Shown: positions 19,739 through 32,103 of the stretch, one piece after another
How the letters are laid out: each line of letters begins with the position of its first letter
Numbering within the stretch: position 1 is the first letter of the stretch
Source: Apium graveolens
Lineage: Eukaryota; Streptophyta; Magnoliopsida; Apiales; Apiaceae
NCBI RefSeq assembly: GCF_009905375.1
Contig: NC_133650.1
Span: 60,403,628-60,467,627, forward strand
Reading direction: 5' to 3'
DNA: 64,000 nucleotides
Program-made: the position numbers and the translations under genes
Notes under the pieces: model-generated
What the model was told of the DNA's origin: nothing
Database searches by the model: none
The model's input: only the letters and a program-made list of their open reading frames with translations

Positions 19739-22099
19739 ATGAGCAGAAAAAATGTTGGAGTAAAGATTCCATTTCTGGAAAAAGACAACTATCACCATTG
19801 GAAGGTAAAGATGCACCTGCATCTCCTATCTCAAGATGAAGCATACGTGGACTGCATTGAGAAAGGTCCACATATTCCTATGAGAGCTGTTACAGGAAAT
19901 GAAGCATCCATCCCAAAGCCTAGAGCAGAATGATCTGATCCAAATATTGAACAACTTCATAAAGATAAGAAGGCCATGAATATTTTGTTTAATGGTGTTG
20001 ATGGTGACATGTCTGACAACATCATTAACTGCAAAATTGCCAAAGAGGTCTAGGATACAATTCAAGTTATCTATGATGGAACTGAGCAGGTAAGGGAAAA
20101 TAAAATGCAACTCTTGATTCAATAATATAAGCATTGTCATAGTGAAAAAAGTGAGTCACTCACTGACATTTTCAGTAGATTTCGAAAACTGTTGAATGCT
20201 CTAAAGTTACATGGAAGAGTCTACCAAACAAAGGACTCAAACCTTAAATTCCTCAGATCTCTGCCAAAGGAATGGAAGCCTATGACAGTCTCATTAAGAA
20301 ACTCTCAAGATTACAAGGAATTCACCTTGGACAGACTGTATGGGTATCTAAAGACCTGTGAGCTTGAAATAGAGCAAGAAGAGAAGCTGGAGAAAGGAGG
20401 AAAGAAAGGACGATCCATTGCATTGGTTGCTAAGCAAGGAAAGGAGAAGGAGATAAGGTTGAAGCTGTTGAATCTGCACCAAACCCTAGAGTTTGTGAAG
20501 GCAAGGGAAAAGGGCTAGTAGATGAAATGAAGACCAGCTTAGTCAAGATGACATGGATGACATAGATGAGCATCTTGTTTTTTTTTATCCAGGAGGTTTC
20601 CAAGCTCAAATCAAGAAGAATTTTGGATCAGTCAAGTCAAACAGAAACATGGTTGATAAGTCTAAATTCAAATGTTTCAAGTATGGCTTGGCAGGTCATT
20701 TTGCTAGTGAATGCAGAAAGTCTGATTTTGGTAAAAAGAAGTTTGATCCTGTTGATTCTAAGAAAAAATATTTAGAGCTACTCAAACAAAAGGAAAGGGC
20801 TTTCATCACACAAGAAAATGACTGGGCTGCAGATGGATTAGAAGAGGATAAAGATACAAGCTCTGTCAATCTAACATTTATGGCCAAGTCAGATGAAACA
20901 GAAGTAAGTTCATCAAGTAATCAGGTAATCACCACTAATGTAGCACATTTATCTAAAGCTGAGTGCAATGATGCTATAAATGACATGTGTACTGAGTTAT
21001 ATCATCTGCGTGTCACACTCAAATCTCTCACTAAAGATAACACTATAAATAAAGAGAACAATTTGTTTTCAAGTGAAAGAAATAATGTACTAGAGACTCA
21101 ATTTGTTGAGTTTAAAAAATTGAAGATAGAGTGCAAGATTGCTAAAGATGAACTAACTGAATCCTTAAAGAAAGAGGAGATTTTAAGAAAGCAACTTGAA
21201 CAAGAACAGGAGGTAATTAAGGCATGGAAATTAACTAGAGATGTCCATGCTCAAATTACTAAAGTTCAAGGTATAGAATCCTTCTGTGGTGTAGCCTGGA
21301 AAAAGAGCAAGGAGAAACTTGATTACAATTTCGTTGAAGGACTTTCAACGGATGTGGATTTGACGGACGATGAACATTATCCGTCGAATAATCAAAAGGT
21401 TTTTCTGCCGAAAGACAATGAACCACATCCGTTGAGTGAAAGTAAGCCAGTCAGCAAAGCCAAGCTAGCTAAATAAAATGAAAAAATGGATCAGTTTCTA
21501 AGAACTTTGTTCCAGGAGAAACAAGTCAAGTGAAACAGAACAAGAGAGTCAATGTAGGGCATCTGTATATTAAGCAATTAAATGACATATTGGAGAAAAT
21601 TAAAGTGAAAGAAGAGTCTAAAAGGAAAAACAATAGGAATAGGAAAGTAGGAATTAACAAACATAACAACTACACACCTGATAAGTATGCACCAAGAAAA
21701 ATCTGTGTTAAGTGTGGTAGTGTTAATCATTAGTCTGTTAATTGCAAACTTGCTATGCCTGCTCCCATGTCTGCCCCTCCTTCATTTCCCAATATGCCTA
21801 CAATGCCTGTGAATGTTATGTCTGCACATAATTTGAATGCACAGCTTGCTAATATGCCATTTGCACAAAATCCTTACTATGTTGTATTTAGTATGCCAAA
21901 AATGCCATTTAGCATGTCATACTGGAATAACATGTTTACACTGAAATATGCCTTTCCATGTTAACCAGCCTGTGCATGATAACTATCCAATAATGAATGG
22001 TTTTAAGGGTTCTACTCAATTGACTAAGGAATAATTTCAAATGCCTAAGTCAAATGAGGAAAAGCCCAAGAAACCTAAGAAAAAGGCTAACAAAACAGG
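19739..22099 (+). pseudogene. gag: Sirevirus B gag
   Basis: Gag starts MSRKNVGVKIPFLEKDNYHH with the usual gag N-terminus (DNYHHWKVKMHLHLL). It continues through SDNIINCKIAKEV, SLTDIFSRFRKLLNALK and KFLRSLPKEWKPMT (UBN2 region), an acidic/basic linker, a zinc knuckle with a damaged second Cys (CFKYGLAGHFASEC, ~20670), a coiled-coil-like stretch (~21050-21240), and a second knuckle CVKCGSVNH with a stop where the block continues (21710-21745). The Met/Pro-rich segment near 21755-21960 and the KKPKKKANKTG end are typical of the sequence just before protease. In-frame stops and frameshifts (e.g. after 19933, 20040 and 20518) break it. The last part is cut by the gypsy LTR at 22100, and protease is not found. 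Confidence 0.88.
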
Positions 22100-25000
22100 T
22101 GTAATATCTGAGATATATCGTGTAATTATTTTTGCTAATAAATAAATATTATGCATGTTCAGTATTTATTCTGTGAATTATGTGTTAAGTGGTATATGTG
22201 TTTGGATGTTTAAAATTGATATAATTGAGTATTTTAATTTTTATATGTCCAAAATAAAATATATATAATTGTCGTATCTTCCTATTTATTTTTATGTTGA
22301 TTTATGATTTTATAGGAAATTTATGGATTTAATAAATTCTTTTTCCGAGTATCTATAAACTATTTTATATAATCGGGAACTGGCCGACTTCACCCATTTT
22401 TATGTTTTTATAACCCGAAACTCTTCCGAGAACTCCTTCCTAACATAATTGTAATATTCCGAGCATTTTCCATGTTTTGATTTTTTCGATCCGGCGTATG
22501 GTTTGTCTTGTGTGGGTCCCGATGCAATATTTTCGATACAAAATTCATTTCGATAAATCAGTAAAACTCGTATTTTCGATAAACATGATATTTTTATTAA
22601 ACTATTATAGTTATCACCTCATAATACGTGTAACCAGGCGCTGAGACCAAGACCACAGTACAAATTGTACAGATTTGGATAATTATCTCGAAAACAGGTA
22701 CCGTTTGGATCTGTTTTTATAAATAAACGTACTATTTTATATCCGGAATGATCGAACGGGATACTATTTTTCCGTAAATATAAATAGCCCCTACCGTAAT
22801 TATTTCCGTACCGAAAATCATTTGCAAACCAGTAAAATCTTTATAAAACAGAGAAAATACTATATTTATATTTCGTTCTTCGTAATCAAACTCAATTTCG
22901 AAGGCGTTATCGAAGTCGGATTGGGGCGTGCTTATATTCAAAATGAAGTTATTGATTTGTACTTTCAGAATCATCCATCAAAATCACTGCATAATCAAAG
23001 GTTAATTTCCTATAAACTGATTTATATTCGAATTTTGAAGAATTAAAATTAGAGTTTTGAGTTCGAGAAACTGTTTGTATGATTTGATGATTGCATGTTG
23101 TAGATCTTCTCTTCCTAATGATTTTGGTATGTCATATGATCAATTTAGTGTTCACTAACATGTTTAAATTAGGATTTGATTCTCGAATTTTAAAATTAAG
23201 GGTTTATATTCATATGAATGTTCTTGATTAATTTTAGGGGTTTCTTAAATAGGGATTAAAAGTCGTTGAGATTGGGTGGATTTTGTTCCCCTTGAAATTT
23301 GGAATCGATTCGTATATAGCTTGCAAATTGACGTTGTCTGTAGAAGGAGTATTATTAATTCGAAGTTTCACCGGATTATAATATTATCGGCTGCGTTCAT
23401 ATTTTTCGGACAAAAATCCGGTCGAATCGTTACGTTGTTGTTGATTTTACTGATGGATTTGAGTTCCTGGCATCACGTTCTACGTTTCCTCGTTTATTTG
23501 GTCGTGTTCTGGGCTGTTATGAAGCTCGCCGGAAAGCTTCAAGTCGCCGGCAATGGCTGCCCCGATGACGTGGTGAAGGTGATGACAAAAGTGCAGAGAG
23601 GTCCCTGACCTTTCTGTGATATTGCAGAATAGTCCCTGTGTTTTAAAAACGTATAAAATTTATACTTTCGTTTTAAAATCTTATGAAAATAAGATTTCAG
23701 TTTACAAAATTTTCGAATTTAGGATTTCTGTTTATAAACTTTTTAAAAATAGGATTTCTTTTTATAAAATGATTTTAAAAATAGTTTTAATTATTTTAAA
23801 TTCCAAAAATCATTTAATTTAATTCCAAAATTCATTTTTAATTCAAAAATAAATCTAAATTACTTAATTAATTAAATTAAACAATTTAAATTAATAATTA
23901 ATTGATTAATTGATCAAATAATTTAAATATTAATTGATTAATTAGTTTAATTATTTATTAATTGATTTTAATTGATTATTTAATTGGATTTAATTATTTC
24001 AAAATGATTTAAAAATCCTGAAAAATAGTTTTGAGCTTTAAAATATTATTTTAAATTATTTTCAAGACTCGATAATTAATATAAAATTATTTTAGAGTCA
24101 GATTTGAGTAATCAGACTCTGTTTAATACTCAAAATTGATCCAACGACCCGTTTTTACTCCGAAAAATGTTTTAAAAATCATATTAAATACCTGAAAAAG
24201 TGTTTATGACCCGAGACCTCTTTATAAATGAAATTTCATTAGTTGTTTGACGTGCTATGTGTTATACGTGACTTGTTTGTTAGACTATTGATCTATATGT
24301 TCGGTGTTTATTTGTTTTTAGCATAACTTTCAATCCGTAAATCGGATTTGGGTAAAACGAAGGGCAGATAGAAGTATATACCGAATAGAATAATATGAGT
24401 TGAGTGTTGATAGATACTTATGATATGTCAGTAGAAGAATTAAGGCGTAGGAAAGGGTAACAAGTAATCGAGAAGTAGGAGATTGTGATTGGAAATTTGT
24501 GAAGTATAGCGAGCTAGTACCTAGCAAGTGTTCTGAACTTTCTCGAGATATATTGTAGATAATTGATAGTCTTGTTTTATATTGCAAGTGCTTGAAGCAC
24601 TGAACCCTAAACCTTGATTCCAGTTATTGATCTTTGAGCCGTAAACCTTATTCTTTCTGAACTATTGATTATTGATTATCCGAATACAAACCACTGAGAT
24701 ACGATACTACTCCACAAATACATACAAACCAAATACCAAATACTGAACCAAGATTGCTTATATACTCAAACCATTGTACCTTATGCATTGAAAGATCAAA
24801 TCCTTGTAACCCTGAAACTTTGATTATCTTGTTATCCAGTTCTTTCACCACTTGATAGCGATACTTCCTTTGTGAAAATTAAAACCATCTCATGATTGGA
24901 AATCTAACATTGCTTATGATTCTGTTTATTGATTTACATTGGTTATTCAGTTATTATGTTAGAATTGGATTGTTTTATAAAATTGTGGACCAGATTCGTG

Positions 25001-25345
25001 GTCAGACGAGATTGGTGGTCAAGTTAGGCCAATGTGTGCCTTGGATCCAGTAATTAGAGCAGAGCTGTGTGCCTTGCTCGGGGTTAGTGTATGACTGATC
25101 AGCAGCCTAACCTTGGTTTTTAAAATGAAAATATAATATCCAATTCTAAAACATTACTCCTTGTTTACTTGATACCTTAACTTATTTTACTTGATCGTTA
25201 TTCTTAATCTTGTCAATGTGACTTGCCGAGCTAGTTAGCTCATTTGTACGATGTTGTTTATATTCTTTTCCAGTGAAGAAGGAACCGGTTGGTAGCGAGG
25301 ATCCCCAATCCAGTACGAGAGCTCGACATGAATTAGGCTTTAATG
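22100..25345 (+). mobile_element. Long gypsy-type LTR, 3' truncated (copy 2)
   Basis: The LTR starts TGTAATATCTGAGATATATC at 22100 and is collinear with copy 3 (58195-61674) almost to its end. Shared stretches include GACTGATCAGCAGCCTAACC (~25090) and the AAAACGAAGGG block (~24355). The last ~280 bp of the LTR are missing; homology fades at about 25320-25345, where the Sirevirus B pre-integrase/integrase region begins (QLIKASFKK). Protease and the zinc-binding N-terminus of the B integrase are also missing at this point, so a deletion took out the LTR end and adjoining element B DNA together. The interior has AT-rich TTAATTAA-like runs (23820-24000) and no coding sequence. Confidence 0.82.
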
Positions 25346-27691
25346 AAACTTTTTCCAGCTAGCCGACAGCTGATCAAGGCATCATTCAAAAAGAGGCTTG
25401 ATTTAACAATTGAAGAACCTTTACAACTACTGCACATGGACTTATTTGTACCATTCAATGTATTGTTCATCTCAAGGAAAAGATACTGTCTAGTAATTGT
25501 GGATGATTTCTTGAAGTTCTCTTGGACATATTTTCTCAAATACAAAGATGAAGCTAGTGAAATCATCATCAATCACATAAGACAAGTCAACAATCATCTT
25601 GATTTCAAAGTAAGAAGGATCATGGGTGACAATAATACTGAGTTCAAGAATTCTATGATGAGATCAATTTGTGAAGAGAATAGGATCATGCATGAATTTT
25701 CAGCAGTAAGAACTTCACAACAAAATGGATTGGTGGAAAGGAAGAACATATCTCTTATTGAAGCTGTAAGAACGATGCTGGAAGAGTCAAAGTTACCAAA
25801 ATATTTTTGGGCAGAAGCTGTAAACACTGCATGCTACACTTAAAATATTTCTTTGGTTAATCAAGAAAAATGCATGACACCCTACTAATTGTTCAAGAAC
25901 CAGGAAGCCAACATTAAACATTCTTCATGTCTTTGGCTGTAAATGCTATATCTTAAGGAATCAAACTGATCAAAATGGAAAGTTTGATGCCAAAGCTGAT
26001 GAAGGCATCTTTGTTGGATATGCAATTGAAAAAGCGTATAGAGCCTACAATCTCAGAACCAACATTGTTATGGAATCTGTACATGTTGTGCTTGATGATA
26101 AAAAGATTGAAGGACTGCAAGATGAAGATTTCCATGAAAGCCTCAAATTTGACAATGTTGAGATAATTTGTGAAGATAGTGATGATGAAAGTGATCAAGA
26201 ACCAATATTTAAGGATAATGCAGAAAAGTCTACAACTGATGAAGCACATAATTCAACTTCTGTTGAATGACCAAGTACATCATCCATTAAAACATAATCT
26301 CCATCATCTGTCGAAAGGAAAAGAACAACATCCATTGATCCATCAATAGGAGTTGAAAGCCAAGTCAGATCACAATCAGAAAGAACCCCGACTTCTAATC
26401 AAAGATCCGCGAACTCAGGGGGAGTTTATTCTAATCAAAACTCTATCACACATCAAGACAACAATGAAGCCTCTTCATCTAGAGCTAATCTACCTCAACA
26501 GAGAAAATGGACTAGAGATAACCCATTTGAACTAATTATTGGTGAGGTATCATCAAGGGTGCAAACAAGAAAAGCAACTTAAGAAGAATGTCTTTATAGC
26601 AGCTTTCTATCTCAGGATGAACTTAAAAGGGTAGAGGAAGCTCTGTTGGATCCTGATTGGGTTTTAGCTATGCAGGAGGAGCTAAACCAATTTGAAAGGA
26701 ATAAAGTATGAAAGCAGGTACCCAAGCCTAAAGGAAAGAATCCTATTGACACCAAGTGGGTATTCAGAAACAAGATGGATGAAAATGGCATAGTAGTCAG
26801 GAATAAAGCTAGATTGGTTGTCAACAAGAAGGAATAGATTTTAATGAAACTTCTGCTCCTGTTGCAAGAATTGAAGCCATCAGAATTTTCTTAGCCTATG
26901 CACCCCATGCCAATTTCAAGGTCTATCAAATAGATGTTAAAAGTACCTTTATGAATGGAGATTTGGAGGAGGAAGTTTATGTCAGTCAGCCACCTGGTTT
27001 TGAAGATCCAAATTTTCCAAAATATGTCTACTATCTTTTGAAAGCACTTTATGGACTGAAGCAAGCAGCTAGAGCCTGGTATGACACTTTGTCAAAGTTT
27101 CTCTTAGAAAATCATTTCACCAGAGGTACTGTTGATAAAACCTTATTCTATTGAAATGTTAATGGCTCTAGTATACTTGTTCAAATTTATGTAGATGATA
27201 TTATATTTGGCTCTACTGATGAAAACTTTGCAAATAGTTTGCCAAATTGATGCAAAGTAAATATGAAATGAGCATGATGGGAGAACTAACTTACTTTCTT
27301 GGTTTACAAGTTAAGCAAGTTAGTGATGGAATATTCATTAGTCAAACCAAATATATTTATGATCTTTTGAAGAAGCTTAACTTAATGAATTGCACATCTG
27401 TAAAAACTCCCATGGCCACTGCAACTAAACTTGAACTAAATACTACTGAAAAGTCTGTGGATATTTCAAGTTATAGAGGCATGGTTGATTCACTTTTATA
27501 TTTAATAGCCAGGAGGTCAGATATAATGTTTTCTACCTATCTTTGTGCTAGATTCCAGGTTGATCCTAGAGAATCTCATTTAATAGCTACTAAGAGAATT
27601 TTCAGATATCTCAAGGGAACACCAAAAATTTGCATTCGGTATCCTAGAGATTCTGGTTTTGATCTAACTAGTTATTCAGATGTAGATTATG
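25346..27691 (+). pseudogene. pol: Sirevirus B integrase and RT
   Basis: The integrase core is present: LLHMDLF (first Asp), MGDNNTEFK (second Asp region) and NGLVERKN (Glu), with TSQQNG. The hinge follows with SDDESDQE and STSVE, and the pre-RT block EECLYSSFLSQDELKRVEEAL. RT carries [41 protein letters not shown], the active-site box QIYVDDIIFGS and GMVDSLLY. RNase H begins (SYSDVDY) and is cut at 27692 by the Athila insertion. Several stops and frameshifts (e.g. 25841, 26270, 26580, 26710, 27155, ~27240) disable it. The rest of RNase H is at 38791-39229. Confidence 0.92.
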
Positions 27692-29116
27692 TGTTAGGGC
27701 TAGAACACGCACGAATATTCACGCAAGTATACGTGATCATAAGTAATATAGAATTAATTCTAGTTCGTTCCCACAGGGACCGGTTTAGGTTAATTTCAAT
27801 CAATGTATTTATGCAACACTAGTATAGCTATTATCCAATGCTAAGACGAATAACAATTTGAGATTGTTTATAACTAAGATTAACTAAAAATTATACTAAA
27901 GAACACAAACTAGGAGATTAAAGAGAGTTGAATAATATATGACATAAACATGGGATTCTAACTTCATTAAATACTTCATTCAATAGCCTTTTCGTTCTTA
28001 ACCTTAGCATGTAATGGTGATGACACTAATTAGATAACATGAAACTGATAATTGCCAACTTTTGTTGTACGAATACCATACTACCAGACATCCACAAAAG
28101 AGATAGAAGCTGAATAGACACCAATTATATTGAGACCCTATATGTCTATAAAATTGGAAAACATAACCGTTTAATGCATAAGTTATTCATCGTGATTACA
28201 TAGGGTAAGTAAGATGGTTAAAATTACCTACGAATAATGCATATCACATACATGACCTATGCTAGCATGGAAATTTCTAAACCCTTAAATTCACTTTCAC
28301 TTCATTAAAGATTAACACACTATCTTATAAGTTCACGATGCTCATAAGACGAATAAGCACAACCAATACTAGGTTATCATACAATCACCACACTAAGGCA
28401 TCGAAACTAATTAACTAGAGAAATCCATAAATAAATCCGTTAGAACCCAACGATAATGATTAGCCCATAATAAGACTCATCATCAACGTGGGTTCCGATA
28501 AAAGCATTGTATAATAAATGTAGTCTTTATACTGAATAAATAAAACCAAGTACGAAACAAGAGTATAGGTTCACGAATAAAAAAATAGCATCCAAAGTTA
28601 CAGCTTAAAATAAAGAATCACAAGAATAAACTAGATCTTCTTCGCCTTGGTTGAATTGTGCTCTACGGTCTTCTTACGCCTTCTCCTTAAGCTCTGGTAT
28701 GTCTTGTTATGAAAAACGAACATAAGTTATGTATATATAGCAGCCCATGTAGAGTAGAAGTCAAACGGATCAAAATTCCATAAGAAACAGGATTTTATTT
28801 CCCGACCTGGCGCGGCCATGCGCTTAACCAGCGCGGGCGCGCTGACATTCGGCCATCCTGGCGCTGCCGCGCACTTTTATAGCGCGGGCGCGCCGTCTCT
28901 CTGTAGCTGATTTGAGCTGGTCTTTTCACGAGCTTTTATTCTAGACACCATCCTAACACCAAATTAGCATCCAAACAATGCGAATTCACCTATATTCCTG
29001 ATAAATGTCTGAAATGCAAAAACACTACAAAAACACATTAAAACACCAACTCTAGTACAAAAAACCAATTCAAAGCTTAACGGAGCGTTATAAAGTGTCA
29101 TAAATGCCACTCAACA
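27692..29116 (-). repeat. Athila 3' LTR
   Basis: 1425 bp. The TATA box reads CTATATATAC on the minus strand (28731-28740), 66 bp downstream in sense of a GC-rich module (28807-28894) with repeated GCGCGGC / AGCGCGGGCGCGC words. Better preserved CG words here than in the partner LTR suggest different decay of the two copies. Confidence 0.93.
28731..28894 (-). promoter_or_regulatory. Athila LTR promoter: GC module and TATA
   Basis: The GC-rich module at 28807-28894 is followed in sense by CTATATATAC (28731-28740). The same pair is at 38371-38538 in the 5' LTR and at 6109-6276 in the truncated copy. A related module and TATA lie before ORF3 (31391-31724). Confidence 0.6.
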
Positions 29117-29127
29117 TACCCCCAAAC
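29117..29127 (-). other. Athila polypurine tract
   Basis: Sense GTTTGGGGGTA directly precedes the 3' LTR (plus strand TACCCCCAAAC). A second copy of the same tract with a GAGGACA-type lead lies about 0.9 kb upstream in sense (30003-30040). Confidence 0.85.
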
Positions 29128-30062
29128 TTGAACCGATGCTTGTCCTCAAGCATAAACAGACTCAAAGAACAAGAAATAAAAATGAATGAATGCAACTATA
29201 TGAATGCAACGATCCCCATAGAATAACTAAACCAATTAACAAGCAACATCTCAAAAAATGCAGTTATTCGCACAAAGATCAATCAAACCCACAAATCAAC
29301 TTACAAGCCAGAAACGTGCGTGTGTGCAAATGCTTACAGATAAACTATTGCCACTAGATCAATAATCATGACTGACTATTCATCAAAACAATCACAAGGT
29401 TATAAATAGAATAAAAGCTAGACTCAAAATAAGTTATAACACTTCTATTCTTATATCAGAGTTTTACATGGATTCATGCTTTTATTCTCAACACAAAACA
29501 ACACAAATATGCTTATTTGACCGTGCAATGAGTGAGGTCCACAAAAGACTTATACAATAATACCCATATAGCGAGTGTTAGGTTAGTGGATCCCAGACTA
29601 TAAAATGCCTTAGGTCACTAGGCACAAAGTCCCCTAAGAACTTAATAACTCGAGTATTAAAGAGCCCACTCGTGATCAATTATACATAAACACATATTTT
29701 TTTCACCTCGTTCAACCCTAGACTACTCAAATAAAATAAGTCGGCTACTAGCCATTTTACACCTAGCCACAACAACTAGAAATGAAATCCAATTTTCTCC
29801 AATTTTTAAATATCCATCGACAAAATCATCTAAGGGATCATGTTATTATGCAAATGCATGAAACTATCTGAACAATCTATCATAAAAACTACAAAAATAA
29901 AAAAAACTACTACATGGAAAATATGCAACTATATGAACTAAACTAGCATAGATATGTAAACTATATGCGACTTACACAAGACACATAAATCCTTAACTAC
30001 TACCCCCAAACTTAAAATATTCACTGTCCTTAGTGAAGGCAATAGCAAGGAATCAGGCATAC
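29128..30062 (-). other. Athila non-coding region between ORF3 and 3' LTR
   Basis: No gene is seen. It parallels 4576-5810 of the truncated Athila copy and is bracketed by two polypurine modules. The stretch 29820-30000 is AT-rich with repeated ACATAAA/CTATATG words. Confidence 0.6.
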
Positions 30063-31294
30063 CTAATCAGAACCAGGATCATCACCCTCAAGGGGTGGAG
30101 TGTCAGGAGTGTCTGGAGGCGGATACACCGAGTCCTCACCGAATACTGTCCACTGAATATCAACTCTTGTGGCTCTGAAAGCAATCCCCAATGCCTGGGT
30201 GAGGTCATGTGCAAACCTGCTATGAATATCATACATCACATCCATCCTCCTAGCTAAACACTTATACTGCATTGTACTTAAACCAGCACTGCCCTGTGCT
30301 TTCTCCTGCTACTGCTGCTACGATCCCGAAGGACCAGCCTCCTCTCCCAACTGAGCTCTCCTTACTGCTCGACGAACCTGCAAAGTACCACCAGCATAAG
30401 TCTGATCCGCTGGCCTTCCACCTGACAGATGGTCATAAGAATAACCAAGCCCCTTAGGACCGGGCTTCCCACCATACCACTATGTCATATTCAACAACGT
30501 CGAACTATTAATCAGAGCACTAGGGAGCTGTAGCTGCTCATGTGCGGGCCAACAAACGCCAATGGCCACACATAACTTCGTCATAATGGACGCATAGGGT
30601 ATCAAACCCGTAGTACTCCCTCGCAAAAACCTCAGAATATCTTGATGGATAAACATCCCAAGATCCACATAGTCTCCCTGCAGAATACCCCACAACAAAC
30701 GCGCTCGCTCCACAGTAATCTCATGCACGTGAGAAGATGGCATGATATTAGCACAAATAAAAGAATTCCATGCACGTACAAACCTATTCATGCACGAAGC
30801 AGGGAACGTGGCATACTCATTCATGCCCTTCTTGAACTTCCAATGAGTCTCAGGCACACACAGGGTAGCAATAATTAATTCCAAGTTAAACTCCTCCGGA
30901 GTTTCTCGTTCCATTTCTCCTTCTCCTCCTTCCTCTCGGGCTGCTCAATCACCCTATGAATCGCCTCAGCAATGTAGTCCACCGTCATCCCCCTCACCAC
31001 TGTGAAATTGTTCTTCTCCGCCTTAGCATTAGCATAAAACTCACGTACCACACTCATGGGCACAGCAGCAGGTGTCTCGCAAAAGACAACCCAGCCCATC
31101 TCCAAGATCATCTCCAACAATTTACCATCTTTCCCTGATGGTAGAAAACCACACTCCTTGGCTATCGGCTTCGAAAGCATCCTCACATACTCTGCGTCAG
31201 CCTCAGGAGTTAAAAGTCTAGGCCTCACACCACCTGCACTCGAAGAATCAGTGGTGCTGCTGTTTACTTGAGTTTGCTGTCTTTTTGGTGCCAT
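30063..31294 (-). pseudogene. Athila env-like ORF3 (plant transposon protein domain)
   Basis: The ORF starts MAPKRQQTQVNSS at 31294 and runs through SAGGVRPRLLTPEADAEYVR and VREFYANAKAEKNN, VVRGMTVDYIAEAIHRVI. This matches what I know of the putative plant transposon protein domain found in the extra ORF of Athila elements. The frame changes near 30900 (overlap 30875-30914) and continues with CMNRFVRAWNSFICANIMPS, VERARLLWGILQGDY, then a TGA near 30480, a linker, and ARRMDVMYDIHSRFAHDLTQAL with the acidic tail EGDDPGSD. The corresponding C-terminus is kept in frame in the truncated copy at 4285-4575. Its function is not established. It has been called env-like by position, but no signal peptide or clear membrane span is seen. 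Confidence 0.85.
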
Positions 31295-31390
31295 TGATAT
31301 TGAATAAGTTTGAGAGAATAGAAATTTGTAAGAGAGATTGTGTGTTTGAGAGTTTTAAGAAGTGATGGAGAAGTTTGTGTATAAGTGTAT

Positions 31391-31724
31391 GTATATATAG
31401 GAGATTGGGAGAGAATTAGTTATGAAAAAGGAGTGGGAATTGATTATGGGAATAATGGGTTTGATTTGGAAAGGAAAATTTGGGATGTGGAAGAGTTAAA
31501 TTTGGGTGGGAATTGATTATATATTAAAATTCCCGAATCTCTCTTCAAAAACTGACTTATATATTTTTTTTGAATAGAGGGACCCAGCGCGGCCGTGTGC
31601 GACCTTGGCGCGGGCGCACCTTGCTACCGACATTTCAGCATGGCCGCCCTTCCAAGAAGCGCGGGCGCGTGCAGTTTCTGGAATTTCAGCGCGGCCGCGC
31701 GCTTGACCAGCGTGGGCGCGCCGT
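31391..31724 (-). promoter_or_regulatory. Putative internal promoter of Athila ORF3
   Basis: On the minus strand a GC-rich module (31585-31724; GCGCGGCCGCGC, GCGCGGGCGCG and related words, about three rounds) is followed by CTATATATAC (31391-31400) and then the ORF3 ATG at 31294, about 100 bp downstream. The TATA word and GC words are the same as in the LTR promoter, but the spacing between them is longer (about 185 versus 65 bp). This is the direct sequence basis; promoter activity is inferred. Confidence 0.55.
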
Positions 31725-32103
31725 GATACTAAAGTTGGCCATGATTTTTTCTATTTTTCTGATTTTTTTTATGTTTTTCTCTTTTCTTCCTGCTTCCTCT
31801 ACCTACTAATGTACAATAAACTTGGGTTGCCTCCTAAGAAGCACTTGGTTTACGTCATTAGCTTGACGTAGAATCTCGAGATCAAGTAGACAACAAAACG
31901 GCACTAACCACCTCACGGTTAGTCGTATCCCCATAGTAGTGCTTCAACCTCTGACCATTTACCTTGAATGCTTGGCCTAGATCATTCTCAAAAATCTCCA
32001 CAGCTCCATGCGGAAACACAGTTTTAATTATGAAAGGCCCTGAACATCTCGACTTTAATTTTCCAGGAAAAAGACGGAGACGAGAGTTAAATAACCGAAC
32101 TTG
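31725..32103 (-). other. Athila spacer between integrase and ORF3 promoter
   Basis: AT-rich, with a T-run at 31746-31790 and no convincing ORF. It contains TGGGTTGCCTCC-like and CTTGACGTAGAATC segments that resemble the post-integrase region of Athila elements. The integrase C-terminus may extend into 31960-32103, but in broken frames. Confidence 0.5.

Noticed and set aside
23276..23608. 110-codon ORF within the gypsy LTR copy 2
   Set aside because: Although hydrophobic, it is not kept in the other LTR copy (59300-59640) and lies in a non-coding LTR.
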